A stretch of 64,000 bases of DNA from Tersicoccus mangrovi. GTDB taxonomy: Bacteria; Actinomycetota; Actinomycetes; Actinomycetales; Micrococcaceae. This document shows, one piece after another, positions 25,602 to 33,756 of this stretch. Under the pieces are notes generated by a model. That model saw only the letters and a program-made list of their open reading frames with translations, was not told the origin of the DNA and made no database searches. The stretch's first letter is position 1. Each line of letters starts with the position of its first letter. The DNA lies in the NCBI RefSeq assembly GCF_036881825.1, contig NZ_JBAJMW010000009.1:72787-136786 (forward strand), written 5' to 3'. A program made the translations under genes and the position numbers.

Positions 25602-27296
25602 TCAGGCCTCGAGGACGACGGGGATGATCATCGGGCGCCGCTTGTACCGGCGGTTCACCCACGTGCCGACGACGCGGCGGACGATCTGCTGCAGCTGGTA
25701 CGTGCTGTGCGCGCTGCCCGGACCGGACTGCACCGCCTCGTGCAGCGCCTCGCTGATCTTCGGGATGATCTCGGCGAACACCTTCTCGTCCTCGGCGAAC
25801 CCGCGGGCGTGGATCTCCGGACCGGAGACGATGGTGCCGTTGTGCCGGTTGACCACGGTGATGATCGAGATGAAGCCCTCGTCGCCGAGGATGCGGCGGT
25901 CCTTCAGGTCGTCGTCGGTGATCTCGCCGACCGTCGTCCCGTCCACGTAGATGAAGCCGCACTCGATGCCGCCGACCACGCGGGCGACGCCGTCGGTCAT
26001 GTCGATGACCGAGCCGTCGTCCGTGAGCAGCACGTCCTCCTCGGCCAGACCGGTGGCCTGGGCGAGCTTGCCGTTGGCGATCAGGTGCCGGACCTCGCCG
26101 TGCACCGGCATCACCTGGCGGGGCCGGACGATGTTGTAGCAGTAGAGCAGTTCGCCCGCGGCGGCGTGGCCGGAGACGTGCACCTTCGCGTTGCCCTTGT
26201 GCACGACGTCGGCACCGAGCTTCATCAGCCCGTTGATCACCCGGTAGACGGCGTTCTCGTTGCCCGGGATGAGGGAGGAGGCGAGGATGACGGTGTCGCC
26301 GCGGCCCACCTGCACCCGGTGGTCTCCGTTGGCCATCCGGGACAGGGCGGCCATCGGCTCACCCTGCGAACCGGTGGACATGAGGACGATCTTTTCCTGC
26401 GGGTAGTCGTCCACCCGCTTCATGTCCACGAGGATGCCCTCGGGGATGTGCAGGTAGCCCAGCTGCGAGGCGATCGACATGTTCCGCACCATCGAGCGGC
26501 CGACGAAGGCGACCTTCCGGCCGTTCGCGTGGGCGGCGTCGAGCACCTGCTGGACGCGGTGCACGTGCGAGGAGAACGAGGCGACGATGACGCGCTTGCG
26601 GGCCTGCCCGATCACCCGATCCAGGGTGGGGCCGATCTCCCGCTCGGAGGACATGAAGCCGGGCACGTCCGCGTTCGTGGAGTCGACCATGAACAGGTCG
26701 ACGCCCTCCTCGCCCAGCCGGGCGAAGGCGCGCAGGTCGGTGATCCGCCCGTCGAGGGGCAACTGGTCCATCTTGAAGTCGCCCGTGTGCAGCACATTGC
26801 CGGCGCGGGTGCGCATGAACACGGCGAGCGCGTCGGGGATCGAGTGGTTGACGGCGACGAACTCGCAGGCGAACGGGCCCAGCTGTTCGATCTGCCCCTC
26901 CGTCACGGCGAGCGTGTAGGGCTTGATCCGGTGCTCGGCGAGCTTGGCCTCGATCAGTGCCAGCGTGAGCTGCGAGCCGACCAGGGGGATGTCCTTGCGC
27001 AGCCGCAGCAGGTAGGGGACGGCGCCGATGTGGTCCTCGTGGCCGTGCGTGAGCACGACGGCGACGACGTCGTCGAGCCGGTCCCGGATGCTCGTGATGT
27101 CCGGGAGGATCAGGTCGACGCCGGGCTGGTGCTCCTCGGGGAAGAGCACGCCGCAGTCGACGATGAGCAGCTTGCCGTCGAGTTCGAAGACGGTCATGTT
27201 CCGGCCGACCTCGCCGATGCCGCCGAGCGGGATGATCCGCATCGTGCCCGGCTTCAGCGCGGGCGGCGCCTTCAGTTCCAATGTCGGATCGCTCAT
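25602..27296 (-). CDS. rnj: Ribonuclease J
   Basis: A 564-residue metallo-beta-lactamase/beta-CASP ribonuclease with endo- and 5'-3' exonuclease activity in mRNA decay and rRNA maturation. The zinc motif THGHEDHIGA (near residue 85), LHTGDFKMD, VDSTNADVPG and the beta-CASP histidine SGHAAAGEL are intact. The ATG overlaps the dapA stop (ATGA), so rnj is coupled to dapA, a pairing common in actinobacteria. A longer opening to 27605 runs antisense-like through dapA and is not used. Confidence 0.94.
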   Translation of the reverse strand: MSDPTLELKAPPALKPGTMRIIPLGGIGEVGRNMTVFELDGKLLIVDCGVLFPEEHQPGVDLILPDITSIRDRLDDVVAVVLTHGHEDHIGAVPYLLRLRKDIPLVGSQLTLALIEAKLAEHRIKPYTLAVTEGQIEQLGPFACEFVAVNHSIPDALAVFMRTRAGNVLHTGDFKMDQLPLDGRITDLRAFARLGEEGVDLFMVDSTNADVPGFMSSEREIGPTLDRVIGQARKRVIVASFSSHVHRVQQVLDAAHANGRKVAFVGRSMVRNMSIASQLGYLHIPEGILVDMKRVDDYPQEKIVLMSTGSQGEPMAALSRMANGDHRVQVGRGDTVILASSLIPGNENAVYRVINGLMKLGADVVHKGNAKVHVSGHAAAGELLYCYNIVRPRQVMPVHGEVRHLIANGKLAQATGLAEEDVLLTDDGSVIDMTDGVARVVGGIECGFIYVDGTTVGEITDDDLKDRRILGDEGFISIITVVNRHNGTIVSGPEIHARGFAEDEKVFAEIIPKISEALHEAVQSGPGSAHSTYQLQQIVRRVVGTWVNRRYKRRPMIIPVVLEA

Positions 27297-28195
27297 GCGG
27301 ACAACTCCCAACCGGCCTCGGCCAGATCGGCGCGGATGAGGGCGGTCTCGCCCTCGGTGGGGGCGACCAGCGGCAGGCGCACGCCGGCGTGGGCGAGCAC
27401 GCCCTGCCAGGCGAGGATCTGCTTGGCGGCGACGGCGCCCTGGACGCGGGTCATGGTGGCCCGGATGACGGGCTCGAGCTCGTAGGCGATCTTCTGCGCG
27501 GCGGGCAGGTCGCCGGCGACGACGGCGTCGATCAGGGCCCGGAAGCGGGCGGTCGCGACGTGGGTGGTGACGCCGATGACACCGACGGCGCCGACCGCCA
27601 TCCACGGCAGGGTTAGCCCGTCGTCACCGGACCAGAAGGTCAGGTCCGACCCGGCCAGCACGCGGGTCGCGGCGGAGAAGTCCGCCTTGGCGTCCTTGAC
27701 GCCGACGATGCGCGGGTGCTCGGCGAGGCGGAGCATGGTCTCCGGGGCGATCGGGATCGACGAGCGGCCCGGGATGTCGTAGGCGATGATCGGCAGGCCG
27801 ACCGCGTCGGCGATCGCCGTGAAGTGCGCCTGCACGCCGGTCTGGCTCGGCTTGTTGTAGTACGGCGTGACGATGAGCAGGCCGTCGACGCCGACCTCCT
27901 CAGCGCGGCGGGACAGATTGATCGAGTGGGCCGTGTCGTTGGTGCCGGTGCCGGCGACGATGCTGGCTCGGTCCCCCACCGCGTCCTTGACGGCGCGGAA
28001 CATGGCGAGGTTCTCCTCGTCGGTCAGCGTCGACGTCTCCCCCGTCGTGCCGGTGACGACGAGCCCGTCGCACCCGTCGGTCACGAGCTTGTCGGCCAGC
28101 GCCGCGGCGGCATCGAGGTCCACCTCCCCGTCCGGGGTGAAGGGCGTGACCATGGCGGTCAGCAGGCGGCCGAAGGGGATGGAGGCGTCGGGCAT
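27293..28195 (-). CDS. dapA: 4-hydroxy-tetrahydrodipicolinate synthase
   Basis: A 300-residue class I aldolase condensing pyruvate with aspartate semialdehyde, the first committed step to diaminopimelate. VTGTTGETSTL, the catalytic-triad tyrosine region VTPYYNKPS and the Schiff-base lysine in VGVKDAKAD are present. The ATG at 28195 is 7 nt after TAACGT, so I prefer it to the GTG three codons upstream. It is coupled to rnj. Confidence 0.94.
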   Translation of the reverse strand: MPDASIPFGRLLTAMVTPFTPDGEVDLDAAAALADKLVTDGCDGLVVTGTTGETSTLTDEENLAMFRAVKDAVGDRASIVAGTGTNDTAHSINLSRRAEEVGVDGLLIVTPYYNKPSQTGVQAHFTAIADAVGLPIIAYDIPGRSSIPIAPETMLRLAEHPRIVGVKDAKADFSAATRVLAGSDLTFWSGDDGLTLPWMAVGAVGVIGVTTHVATARFRALIDAVVAGDLPAAQKIAYELEPVIRATMTRVQGAVAAKQILAWQGVLAHAGVRLPLVAPTEGETALIRADLAEAGWELSA

Positions 28196-28202
28196 GGCCT
28201 CC

Positions 28203-28208
28203 ACGTTA
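28203..28208 (-). promoter_or_regulatory. dapA -10 element (leaderless start)
   Basis: TAACGT on the minus strand, then GGAGGCC (which could also act as a short-spaced Shine-Dalgarno) and the ATG at 28195. Confidence 0.45.
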
Positions 28209-28321
28209 CCGGCTGCGGGGGTCCCCCGCGCACCCGACGGGCCGGTCGCCGGGCGGGTTCCGGGCGCTTTCCGACTCGTTGCCGGACCGGCCGTCCCACG
28301 GGTCAGGAGGGGCGTCCTGGC

Positions 28322-29047
28322 TCAGGCCCGGGAGCGGCGTCGACGCACCCGGGCGACGAGGTATCCCACCAGCAGCACCGCGGCGCCGGCGACGATCGCG
28401 TACTTCGCCGCATCGACCCAGATCAGCACCGCGTCCCAGTGGTCCCCGAGCAGATAGCCGGCGAGGATGAACACCGTGTTCCAGAGACCGGAGCCGGCCA
28501 GGGTGAGCACCCCGAAACGCAGCGGCGGCATCCTCTCGACCCCGGCGGGGACGGAGATGAGGCTGCGGACGCCGGGCACGAGACGGCCGAGGAGGACGGC
28601 GGCGTCCTCGTGCCGGTCGAACCAGCTCACCGCCCTGTCCACGTCCTCGACGTCGAGCAGCGGGATCCTCCGCGCGAGCCGGGTGATCCGGTCGTGGCCG
28701 AGCGCCCGGCCGATCGCGTAGAGCAGGTAGGCGCCGAGCACCGAGCCGGCCGTCGTCCAGAGAACGGCGTCGACGACGCCGAACCGGCCCTGGGCCGCCG
28801 CGAGTCCGGCGAGCGGCAGGACGACCTCGGACGGGACGGGCGGGAACACGTTCTCGAGGAAGACCGCCAGGCCGGCACCGGGCGCGCCGATCAGGCCCAT
28901 CACGTCGATGACCCAGCGGGAGACCGCGCCGAAGACGCCTCCCGTGGCGCCGGCGACGGCGTCCTCGCTCGTCAGCGGCAGGCTCGTCAGGGGCCGTGTC
29001 GCCAGAGAACGATTCGCCAGGGGCAGCGCGATCGCTGCCGCCGTCAC
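28322..29047 (-). CDS. DedA family membrane protein
   Basis: A 241-residue integral membrane protein with five or so hydrophobic segments. DedA hallmarks are the re-entrant loop FPPVPSEVVLPLAG near residue 70 and GRLVPGVRSLISVPAG near 155, followed by GSGLWN. DedA proteins are linked to lipid-carrier flipping and membrane homeostasis; the substrate here is unknown. The first ~35 residues are non-conserved. The GTG start overlaps the pdxH-like stop (GTGA). Confidence 0.87.
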   Translation of the reverse strand: MTAAAIALPLANRSLATRPLTSLPLTSEDAVAGATGGVFGAVSRWVIDVMGLIGAPGAGLAVFLENVFPPVPSEVVLPLAGLAAAQGRFGVVDAVLWTTAGSVLGAYLLYAIGRALGHDRITRLARRIPLLDVEDVDRAVSWFDRHEDAAVLLGRLVPGVRSLISVPAGVERMPPLRFGVLTLAGSGLWNTVFILAGYLLGDHWDAVLIWVDAAKYAIVAGAAVLLVGYLVARVRRRRSRA

Positions 29048-29685
29048 GGCTGGACCTGACGCTGCTGCCAGGGGTCGGCCGGGGTGGCGCGGTAGACCTG
29101 CACGCGCGTCTGGGTGCGTTCCTCGTCCTGGGACCAGAACTCGATCGCCGTCGGCACGATCCGGTAGCCGTGCCACCGGGCGGGCCGTTCGAGCGCGTCC
29201 GGGTCCTCGGCGAGGTCCCGGATCCGTTCCCAGAGCCGGTCCAGGGCCGCCGGGTCCATCGGCTCGCTCTGCCGGGAGGCGACGAAGCCGGCCCGGGACA
29301 GCGGGGCGTGGACCGCGAAGAGTTCGTCCGAGTCGGCGTCGTCGAGCACCTCGACGGGCCCGCTGACCCGCACCTGCCGCAATGGTTGCGGCCAGAGGAA
29401 GACGGCGGCGGCCTCGGGGCGGGCCGCGAGCTCGCGACCCTTGTCGCTCGTGCCGGACGTGACGAAGACGACGCCGGTCTCGTCCACGCGCTTGGCGATG
29501 ACGATGCGGTTGGCCGGGGAGCCTTCGGGGGTGACGGTGGCCAGGCTGATGGCGTCGGGCATGCCGTCCCCGCGCTCGCGGGCCTCGTCCCACCAGGTCT
29601 GCAGCAGGCCGAGCGGGTCGGCCGTCGCGTCGGCCGCGGCGGTGGTGTCGCCGGCTGTCGGATCGACGGCGTCGGGGTCGCTCAC
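29044..29685 (-). CDS. pdxH: Pyridoxamine 5'-phosphate oxidase family protein
   Basis: A 213-residue FMN-binding split-barrel protein of PdxH type, which oxidises PNP/PMP to PLP. Typical segments are DAISLATVTPEGSPANRIVIAKRV, VFVTSGTSDKGRELAARP, AAVFLWPQPLRQVRVSGPVE and the C-terminal dimerisation region FWSQDEERTQTR (split here for length). The usual C-terminal WxxxRLHDR-like PLP motif is altered to RVQVYRATPADPWQQRQVQP, so catalytic identity is likely but not certain. Its GTG overlaps the upstream membrane-protein stop (GTGA) and it is coupled to dedA. Confidence 0.75.
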   Translation of the reverse strand: MSDPDAVDPTAGDTTAAADATADPLGLLQTWWDEARERGDGMPDAISLATVTPEGSPANRIVIAKRVDETGVVFVTSGTSDKGRELAARPEAAAVFLWPQPLRQVRVSGPVEVLDDADSDELFAVHAPLSRAGFVASRQSEPMDPAALDRLWERIRDLAEDPDALERPARWHGYRIVPTAIEFWSQDEERTQTRVQVYRATPADPWQQRQVQP

Positions 29686-30419
29686 GGCAGGGGTCCTTCC
29701 GTCGCGGGGCCGGTGTCCTCGGTGCGTGCCGTGTCCGCCGGCCGAGCAGGGGTCTCCGGCCGAGCAGGCGTCGTCCGGGCCTCGTGGTCCGGGTCCTCGG
29801 CGTGACGGCGGATGGCGTCCCGCATCGCGCGGCGGGCGCGGGTGCGGTCGCCCGCGGCGTCGTAGGCCCAGGCGAGCCGGAACCAGCGACGCCAGTCGTC
29901 CGGGTCGTCCTGCACCTCGACGCGGTACCGCTCGAACGCCTCGTCGGCGGCGGCACGCACGACCCGGCCGGACGGCCGGCGCGGCAGGTCGTCGTCGGGC
30001 AGGCCGCCCTCCCGCTCGAGGATCCGGGCCATCCGTTCGACCCGCGTGCCGAACGCGATCTCACGGGCCAGGACCCACGCGCCGACGATCGGCAGCAGGA
30101 GCAGCGCGACGCCGAGGCCCTTGGCGAGCAGCCCGTCGGAGGCGAGCAGCAGCCAGCCGCGTTGCGCGGTGAGCACGAGATAGAGGGCCAGCAGGGCCAC
30201 GACGACCGCGACCCACACCCGGGTGGCGAGGAAGAAGAACGCCGGCGCGATGAAGATCAGCGCCAGCCAGAAGTCGAACGGCGAGACCAGCGCGCCGATG
30301 ACGAGCAGCACCAGACCGATCAGGTGTCGGGTGCTCAGCGCTCGCCGGCTCCGCCGTCGCCCGTCCGTGTCGGCGCCCGGGCCCTCGGCGTGGGCGCCGT
30401 GACCGGTCGTCTCGCTCAT
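29682..30419 (-). CDS. Membrane protein with a single TPR-like repeat
   Basis: A 245-residue protein of unknown function. After a polar ~30-residue start come four hydrophobic helices (residues ~30-125), then a cytoplasmic tail with one TPR-like unit (DDPDDWRRWFRLAWAYDAAG, DRTRARRAMRDAIRR) and a Pro/Thr/Ala-rich end. AAGGACC precedes the ATG. It leads a three-gene coupled set with the pdxH-like gene and dedA. Hypothetical. Confidence 0.7.
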   Translation of the reverse strand: MSETTGHGAHAEGPGADTDGRRRSRRALSTRHLIGLVLLVIGALVSPFDFWLALIFIAPAFFFLATRVWVAVVVALLALYLVLTAQRGWLLLASDGLLAKGLGVALLLLPIVGAWVLAREIAFGTRVERMARILEREGGLPDDDLPRRPSGRVVRAAADEAFERYRVEVQDDPDDWRRWFRLAWAYDAAGDRTRARRAMRDAIRRHAEDPDHEARTTPARPETPARPADTARTEDTGPATEGPLP

Positions 30420-30502
30420 CGCTGGTCCTTCCGTGTCCTTCTCGTGCGTGGCCTGCGCCGTGGCCTTCGCTGCAGCCTTCTGGTCGAGCTGCTCGCGGCC
30501 CG

Positions 30503-31330
30503 TCACGCCTTGTCCAGGCCGAGGAAGGCGTCCAGGCCGTGGGTGAGGCCGGGCGCCGCGGGAACGGAGCGGATGCCGAGCAGCACCCCCGGCATGAAGG
30601 AGGCACGGTCCAGGGAGTCGTGCCGGATCGTCAGGGTCTCCCCCGCCGAGCCGAACAGCACCTCCTGGTGGGCGACGAGACCGCGCAGGCGCACGCTGTG
30701 CACGCGCACCCCGTCGACGTCGGCCCCGCGAGCACCGGGAGCGCCGGTATGGGTCGCATCGGGGCTCGGCGCGGTCCCCGCGGCACGGCGGGCCTCGGCG
30801 ACGAGGGCCGCGGTGCGGGCGGCCGTGCCGGACGGCGCGTCGACCTTGTCCGGGTGGTGCAGTTCGATGATCTCGACCGACTCGAAGAACCGGGCCGCCT
30901 TCGCGGCGAAGGCGGTGGCGAGCACGGAGCCGACCGCGAAGTTGGGGGCGATGAGCACGCCGATCCCGGGGGCGCCGGCCAGCGCGTCGCGCAGCGCGGC
31001 CAGGCGCGACTCGTCCCACCCCGTGGTGCCCACGACGGCATGGATGCCGTTGCGGACGGCGAAGTGGACGATCTCCTCGGTGCTGTCCGGCACCGTCAGG
31101 TCGACGAGCACGTCGGCACGGGCGCGGACGATCTCCTCGAGGGCGTCGCCGCGGCCCAGGGCCGCCACCAGCTCCAGGTCGGGGGCGCCGTCGATCGCGT
31201 CGACCGCGGCGGCGCCCATACGCCCACCCGCACCGGTCACCGCCACGCGGAGCGGGCTCGAACCGGCGGTGTCCGAACCGGCGGTGTCCGAACCGGCGGT
31301 GTCCGGGGTGGGAACGGAGAAATCGGGCAT
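30503..31330 (-). CDS. dapB: 4-hydroxy-tetrahydrodipicolinate reductase
   Basis: A 275-residue reductase for the second committed DAP step. NAD(P)-binding VTGAGGRMG near residue 30, VVGTTGW, the substrate segment ELHHPDKVDAPSGTA and PNFAVGS are intact. Ahead of the core is a non-conserved stretch with DTAGS repeated three times, encoded by a perfect 15-bp triplication. The ATG at 31330 is 7 nt from TAGGGT. It lies next to an accessory block; pnp, rpsO and the M16 peptidase that often flank it are 22 kb away. Confidence 0.93.
   Translation of the reverse strand: MPDFSVPTPDTAGSDTAGSDTAGSSPLRVAVTGAGGRMGAAAVDAIDGAPDLELVAALGRGDALEEIVRARADVLVDLTVPDSTEEIVHFAVRNGIHAVVGTTGWDESRLAALRDALAGAPGIGVLIAPNFAVGSVLATAFAAKAARFFESVEIIELHHPDKVDAPSGTAARTAALVAEARRAAGTAPSPDATHTGAPGARGADVDGVRVHSVRLRGLVAHQEVLFGSAGETLTIRHDSLDRASFMPGVLLGIRSVPAAPGLTHGLDAFLGLDKA
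31260..31304. repeat. Three perfect 15-bp tandem repeats in dapB
   Basis: gaaccggcggtgtcc occurs three times head to tail at 31260, 31275 and 31290. It is in frame and encodes the pentapeptide DTAGS (minus strand) three times in the DapB N-terminus. Confidence 0.9.
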
Positions 31331-31337
31331 GGTCTCC

Positions 31338-31343
31338 ACCCTA
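31338..31343 (-). promoter_or_regulatory. dapB -10 element (leaderless start)
   Basis: TAGGGT on the minus strand, then GGAGACC and the ATG at 31330. Confidence 0.5.
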
Positions 31344-31437
31344 GGCCAGCGTGCTGGACGGCGCCCCGACGGGCGTCCTTCGGTGACCTCCGACGGCGAC
31401 GCCCGGGAATGGCGCCGGGGGTGGCGGCCGCCGGACG

Positions 31438-31480
31438 ACGACGGGCCGGGCAGGATCGGCGATCCCGCCCGGCCCGTCGT
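31438..31480 (-). terminator. Long hairpin terminator after the GH28 gene
   Basis: ACGACGGGCCGGGC (31438-31451) pairs perfectly with GCCCGGCCCGTCGT (31467-31480). Inside, GGATC/GATCC extends the stem past one A-C mismatch to a GGC loop, giving about 19 bp. It lies 25 nt beyond the GH28 stop with no U tract and probably separates the uronate operon from dapB. Confidence 0.75.
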
Positions 31481-31504
31481 GCCGTGCTGCGCATCAGCCC
31501 GGGA

Positions 31505-33001
31505 TCAGGACGGAGCGCCCAGGCCGGTGACGTCGACCCCCTCCTCGACGACGTACGGACTGCCCGTGACCGGCTGCACCCGGACGCCGTGGAAGGCGCC
31601 GGTGACGTTGCGCAGCTCCAGGGACGTGCCCTGCAGCAGGACGCCGGAGAGGTCGATGCGCTGCAGTGGCGCCTCCGGCAGGCCGATCAGCTGCGACTTC
31701 TGTGCGCCGGTCGCCTGCAGGTCCCGCATGGTGACGTCGTGGATGTGCGGCGTCGTCGCCGTCACCGGCTGGCCGGAGTCCACCCCGGGCTTCGGCAGGC
31801 CCGTGTAGTAGTCGGTGAAGGTGATGGGGCTCGCGACGTCGGTCATCCGCACGTGCTCGAAGGCGATGTCGCCGATGTCGCTGCCGCGGTCGCGTCCGGA
31901 CTTGATGCGCACCCCGTTGTCCGTGCCGGTGAACGACAGGTGGGAACCGTGCACGCCGAGCACCCCGTTGTCGGCCTCGCTGCCGATGCTCAGCCCGTGC
32001 CCGGTGCCGAACGTCGAGTCGGTGACGCTGATGTCGGTGGCCGGCACGGCAGGGGTCGGGAAGCCCGGGAATCCGGACTTGATGGCGACGTCGTCGTCCC
32101 CGGTGGCGATGTCGAGCCGGCTCAGGCGCACCCGGTCGGAGGAGACGACGTCGACGCCGTCGGTGTTGGGAGCGTCCGACGGGTTGCGGACCGTGTACCC
32201 GGTGACGGCGGCGTCGGTCGTGTAGCGCAGGCCGAGGCACCACATCGAGCAGTTGGTCACGGTGGCGTCCGAGACGGAGACCCGCTGGGCGTCGTAGAAC
32301 TCGACGACCCAGGGCCGGGGCAGCCCGTTGCTCGTCGGGATGGCGCCGAGTGCGGCGTACCGCGAGGCCGGCAGCGCCGAGGGGTGGCCGGGGTCGGCCT
32401 GGATCGCGACGGCGAGCGCCCCGAACGTCAGGGCCGACTTGTAGCGGGAGATGTCCGTCTTGGCCTGCTGGGCCTCGGTCCACCACAGCTGGCTGCCCTG
32501 CCCGTCGATGGTGCCGCCGCCGGTGATGGCGACGTCGGTGACGCCGTGACCGGAGATCAGCGCCTCGGAGACGCCGGCGTTGCCCGCCGCGGACTGGTTG
32601 AAGGTGTACCCGACGAATCCCCAGGTGAACCGGGATCGGTCGTCGACGGCACGGAGGGTGGCGCCGGTGTCGATCTGCAGGGTGATGTGGCTGCGCAGCT
32701 GGATCGGCCCGGTCACCCAGGTGCGGTCGGGTCCGGTCAGCCGGACGGTGCCGCCGCCGCGAGCGGCGCAGTCGTCGATCGCCCGCTGGATCGGCACGGT
32801 GTCGTCGTGGGTCCCGTCGCCGAGGGCGCCCCAGGAGCTGGGCAGGCAGGTGGTGGTCGACGTCGTCGGCGACGGTGTGGTGCCGGGGGCAGCGCTTGCG
32901 GGGAGCGCGGCGACGGGCGCGAGCGCGGCCGTCAGGGCGGCGCCCGCGAGGCCGGCGAGGACCCGGCGGAGGGGACGGTGCGGGGAGTACATGGTGGACA
33001 T
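31505..33001 (-). CDS. Secreted polygalacturonase-like glycoside hydrolase (GH28)
   Basis: A 498-residue exported beta-helix enzyme predicted to hydrolyse polygalacturonan. A signal peptide (VLAGLAGAALTAALAPVAALPASAA) is followed by a Thr/Ser/Pro linker. GH28 active-site motifs are in order: NTDGVD near residue 279, GDDDVAIKSG near 302 with the catalytic aspartates, GHGLSIGSE near 337, and RIKSG near 365. GGAG precedes the ATG; a longer opening to 33130 has no signal peptide. It is the last gene of the uronate operon and would release galacturonate for the genes above it. Confidence 0.88.
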   Translation of the reverse strand: MSTMYSPHRPLRRVLAGLAGAALTAALAPVAALPASAAPGTTPSPTTSTTTCLPSSWGALGDGTHDDTVPIQRAIDDCAARGGGTVRLTGPDRTWVTGPIQLRSHITLQIDTGATLRAVDDRSRFTWGFVGYTFNQSAAGNAGVSEALISGHGVTDVAITGGGTIDGQGSQLWWTEAQQAKTDISRYKSALTFGALAVAIQADPGHPSALPASRYAALGAIPTSNGLPRPWVVEFYDAQRVSVSDATVTNCSMWCLGLRYTTDAAVTGYTVRNPSDAPNTDGVDVVSSDRVRLSRLDIATGDDDVAIKSGFPGFPTPAVPATDISVTDSTFGTGHGLSIGSEADNGVLGVHGSHLSFTGTDNGVRIKSGRDRGSDIGDIAFEHVRMTDVASPITFTDYYTGLPKPGVDSGQPVTATTPHIHDVTMRDLQATGAQKSQLIGLPEAPLQRIDLSGVLLQGTSLELRNVTGAFHGVRVQPVTGSPYVVEEGVDVTGLGAPS

Positions 33002-33063
33002 CGTGTCTCCGTCTCGTGACAGGAAAGGGTGCCCGGCAAGAGAGCCGGACGGTGTCCGCGGCG

Positions 33064-33756
33064 TCAGTGCGCGCGGAGGTCCGCCGCCTGCCGGACTGCG
33101 TCCCGGCAGCGGCGCTCGATCTCCTCCCATCGGCCGGCTCGGATCAGGTCGGGGGCGACCATCCAGGACCCGCCCGCGGCGAGGACGCTGGGCAGGCGCA
33201 GGTAGTCGGCGAGGTTGTCGGGGCTCACCCCGCCGGTCGGCATGAACCGGACGTCGCCGAAGGGGGCGGACAGCGCCGCGATGGCCGGCGCCCCGCCGGA
33301 GGCCTGGGCGGGGAAGAACTTGAGCACGCTCAGGCCGAGCTCGGTGGCGGCGTGGATGTCGGTGGCGCTGGAGACGCCGGGCAGCAGGGGCAGGCCGTGC
33401 TTACGGCAGGCGTCGACGATGCGGGGCGAGAGGCCCGGGGTGACGGCGAACCGGGCACCGGCGCGGGCCGCGGCCGCGACCTGCTCGGGGGTGCGCAACG
33501 TGCCCGCACCGACGAGCAGGCCGTCGATCTGCGCCATCCGCGCCAGCGACTCCTCCGCCGCGGCCGTGCGGAAGGTCACCTCGGCCACGGGCAGGCCGCC
33601 GCGCACGAGCGCCTCGCCGAGCGGGACCGCGTCGTCGACGGAGTCGAGCACGATGACGGGCACGATGCCCAGGCGCGCCGCGACGGCGCGGATGTCGGCG
33701 ACAGTGTCCGCGGCGGTGTCGTCCGCGGCGTGGGAGTGGGTGTGCATGTCGGTCAT
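33064..33756 (-). CDS. eda: KDPG aldolase (2-dehydro-3-deoxy-phosphogluconate aldolase)
   Basis: A 230-residue class I aldolase cleaving KDPG to pyruvate and glyceraldehyde-3-phosphate. The catalytic glutamate strand VAEVTFRT, the loop LLVGAGTLRTPEQ, the Schiff-base lysine in LSVLKFFPAQ and MPTGGVSPDN are present. About 20 His/Ala/Asp-rich residues precede the core. The ATG overlaps the reductase stop (ATGA). It performs the last step of the galacturonate route encoded here. Confidence 0.92.
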   Translation of the reverse strand: MTDMHTHSHAADDTAADTVADIRAVAARLGIVPVIVLDSVDDAVPLGEALVRGGLPVAEVTFRTAAAEESLARMAQIDGLLVGAGTLRTPEQVAAAARAGARFAVTPGLSPRIVDACRKHGLPLLPGVSSATDIHAATELGLSVLKFFPAQASGGAPAIAALSAPFGDVRFMPTGGVSPDNLADYLRLPSVLAAGGSWMVAPDLIRAGRWEEIERRCRDAVRQAADLRAH

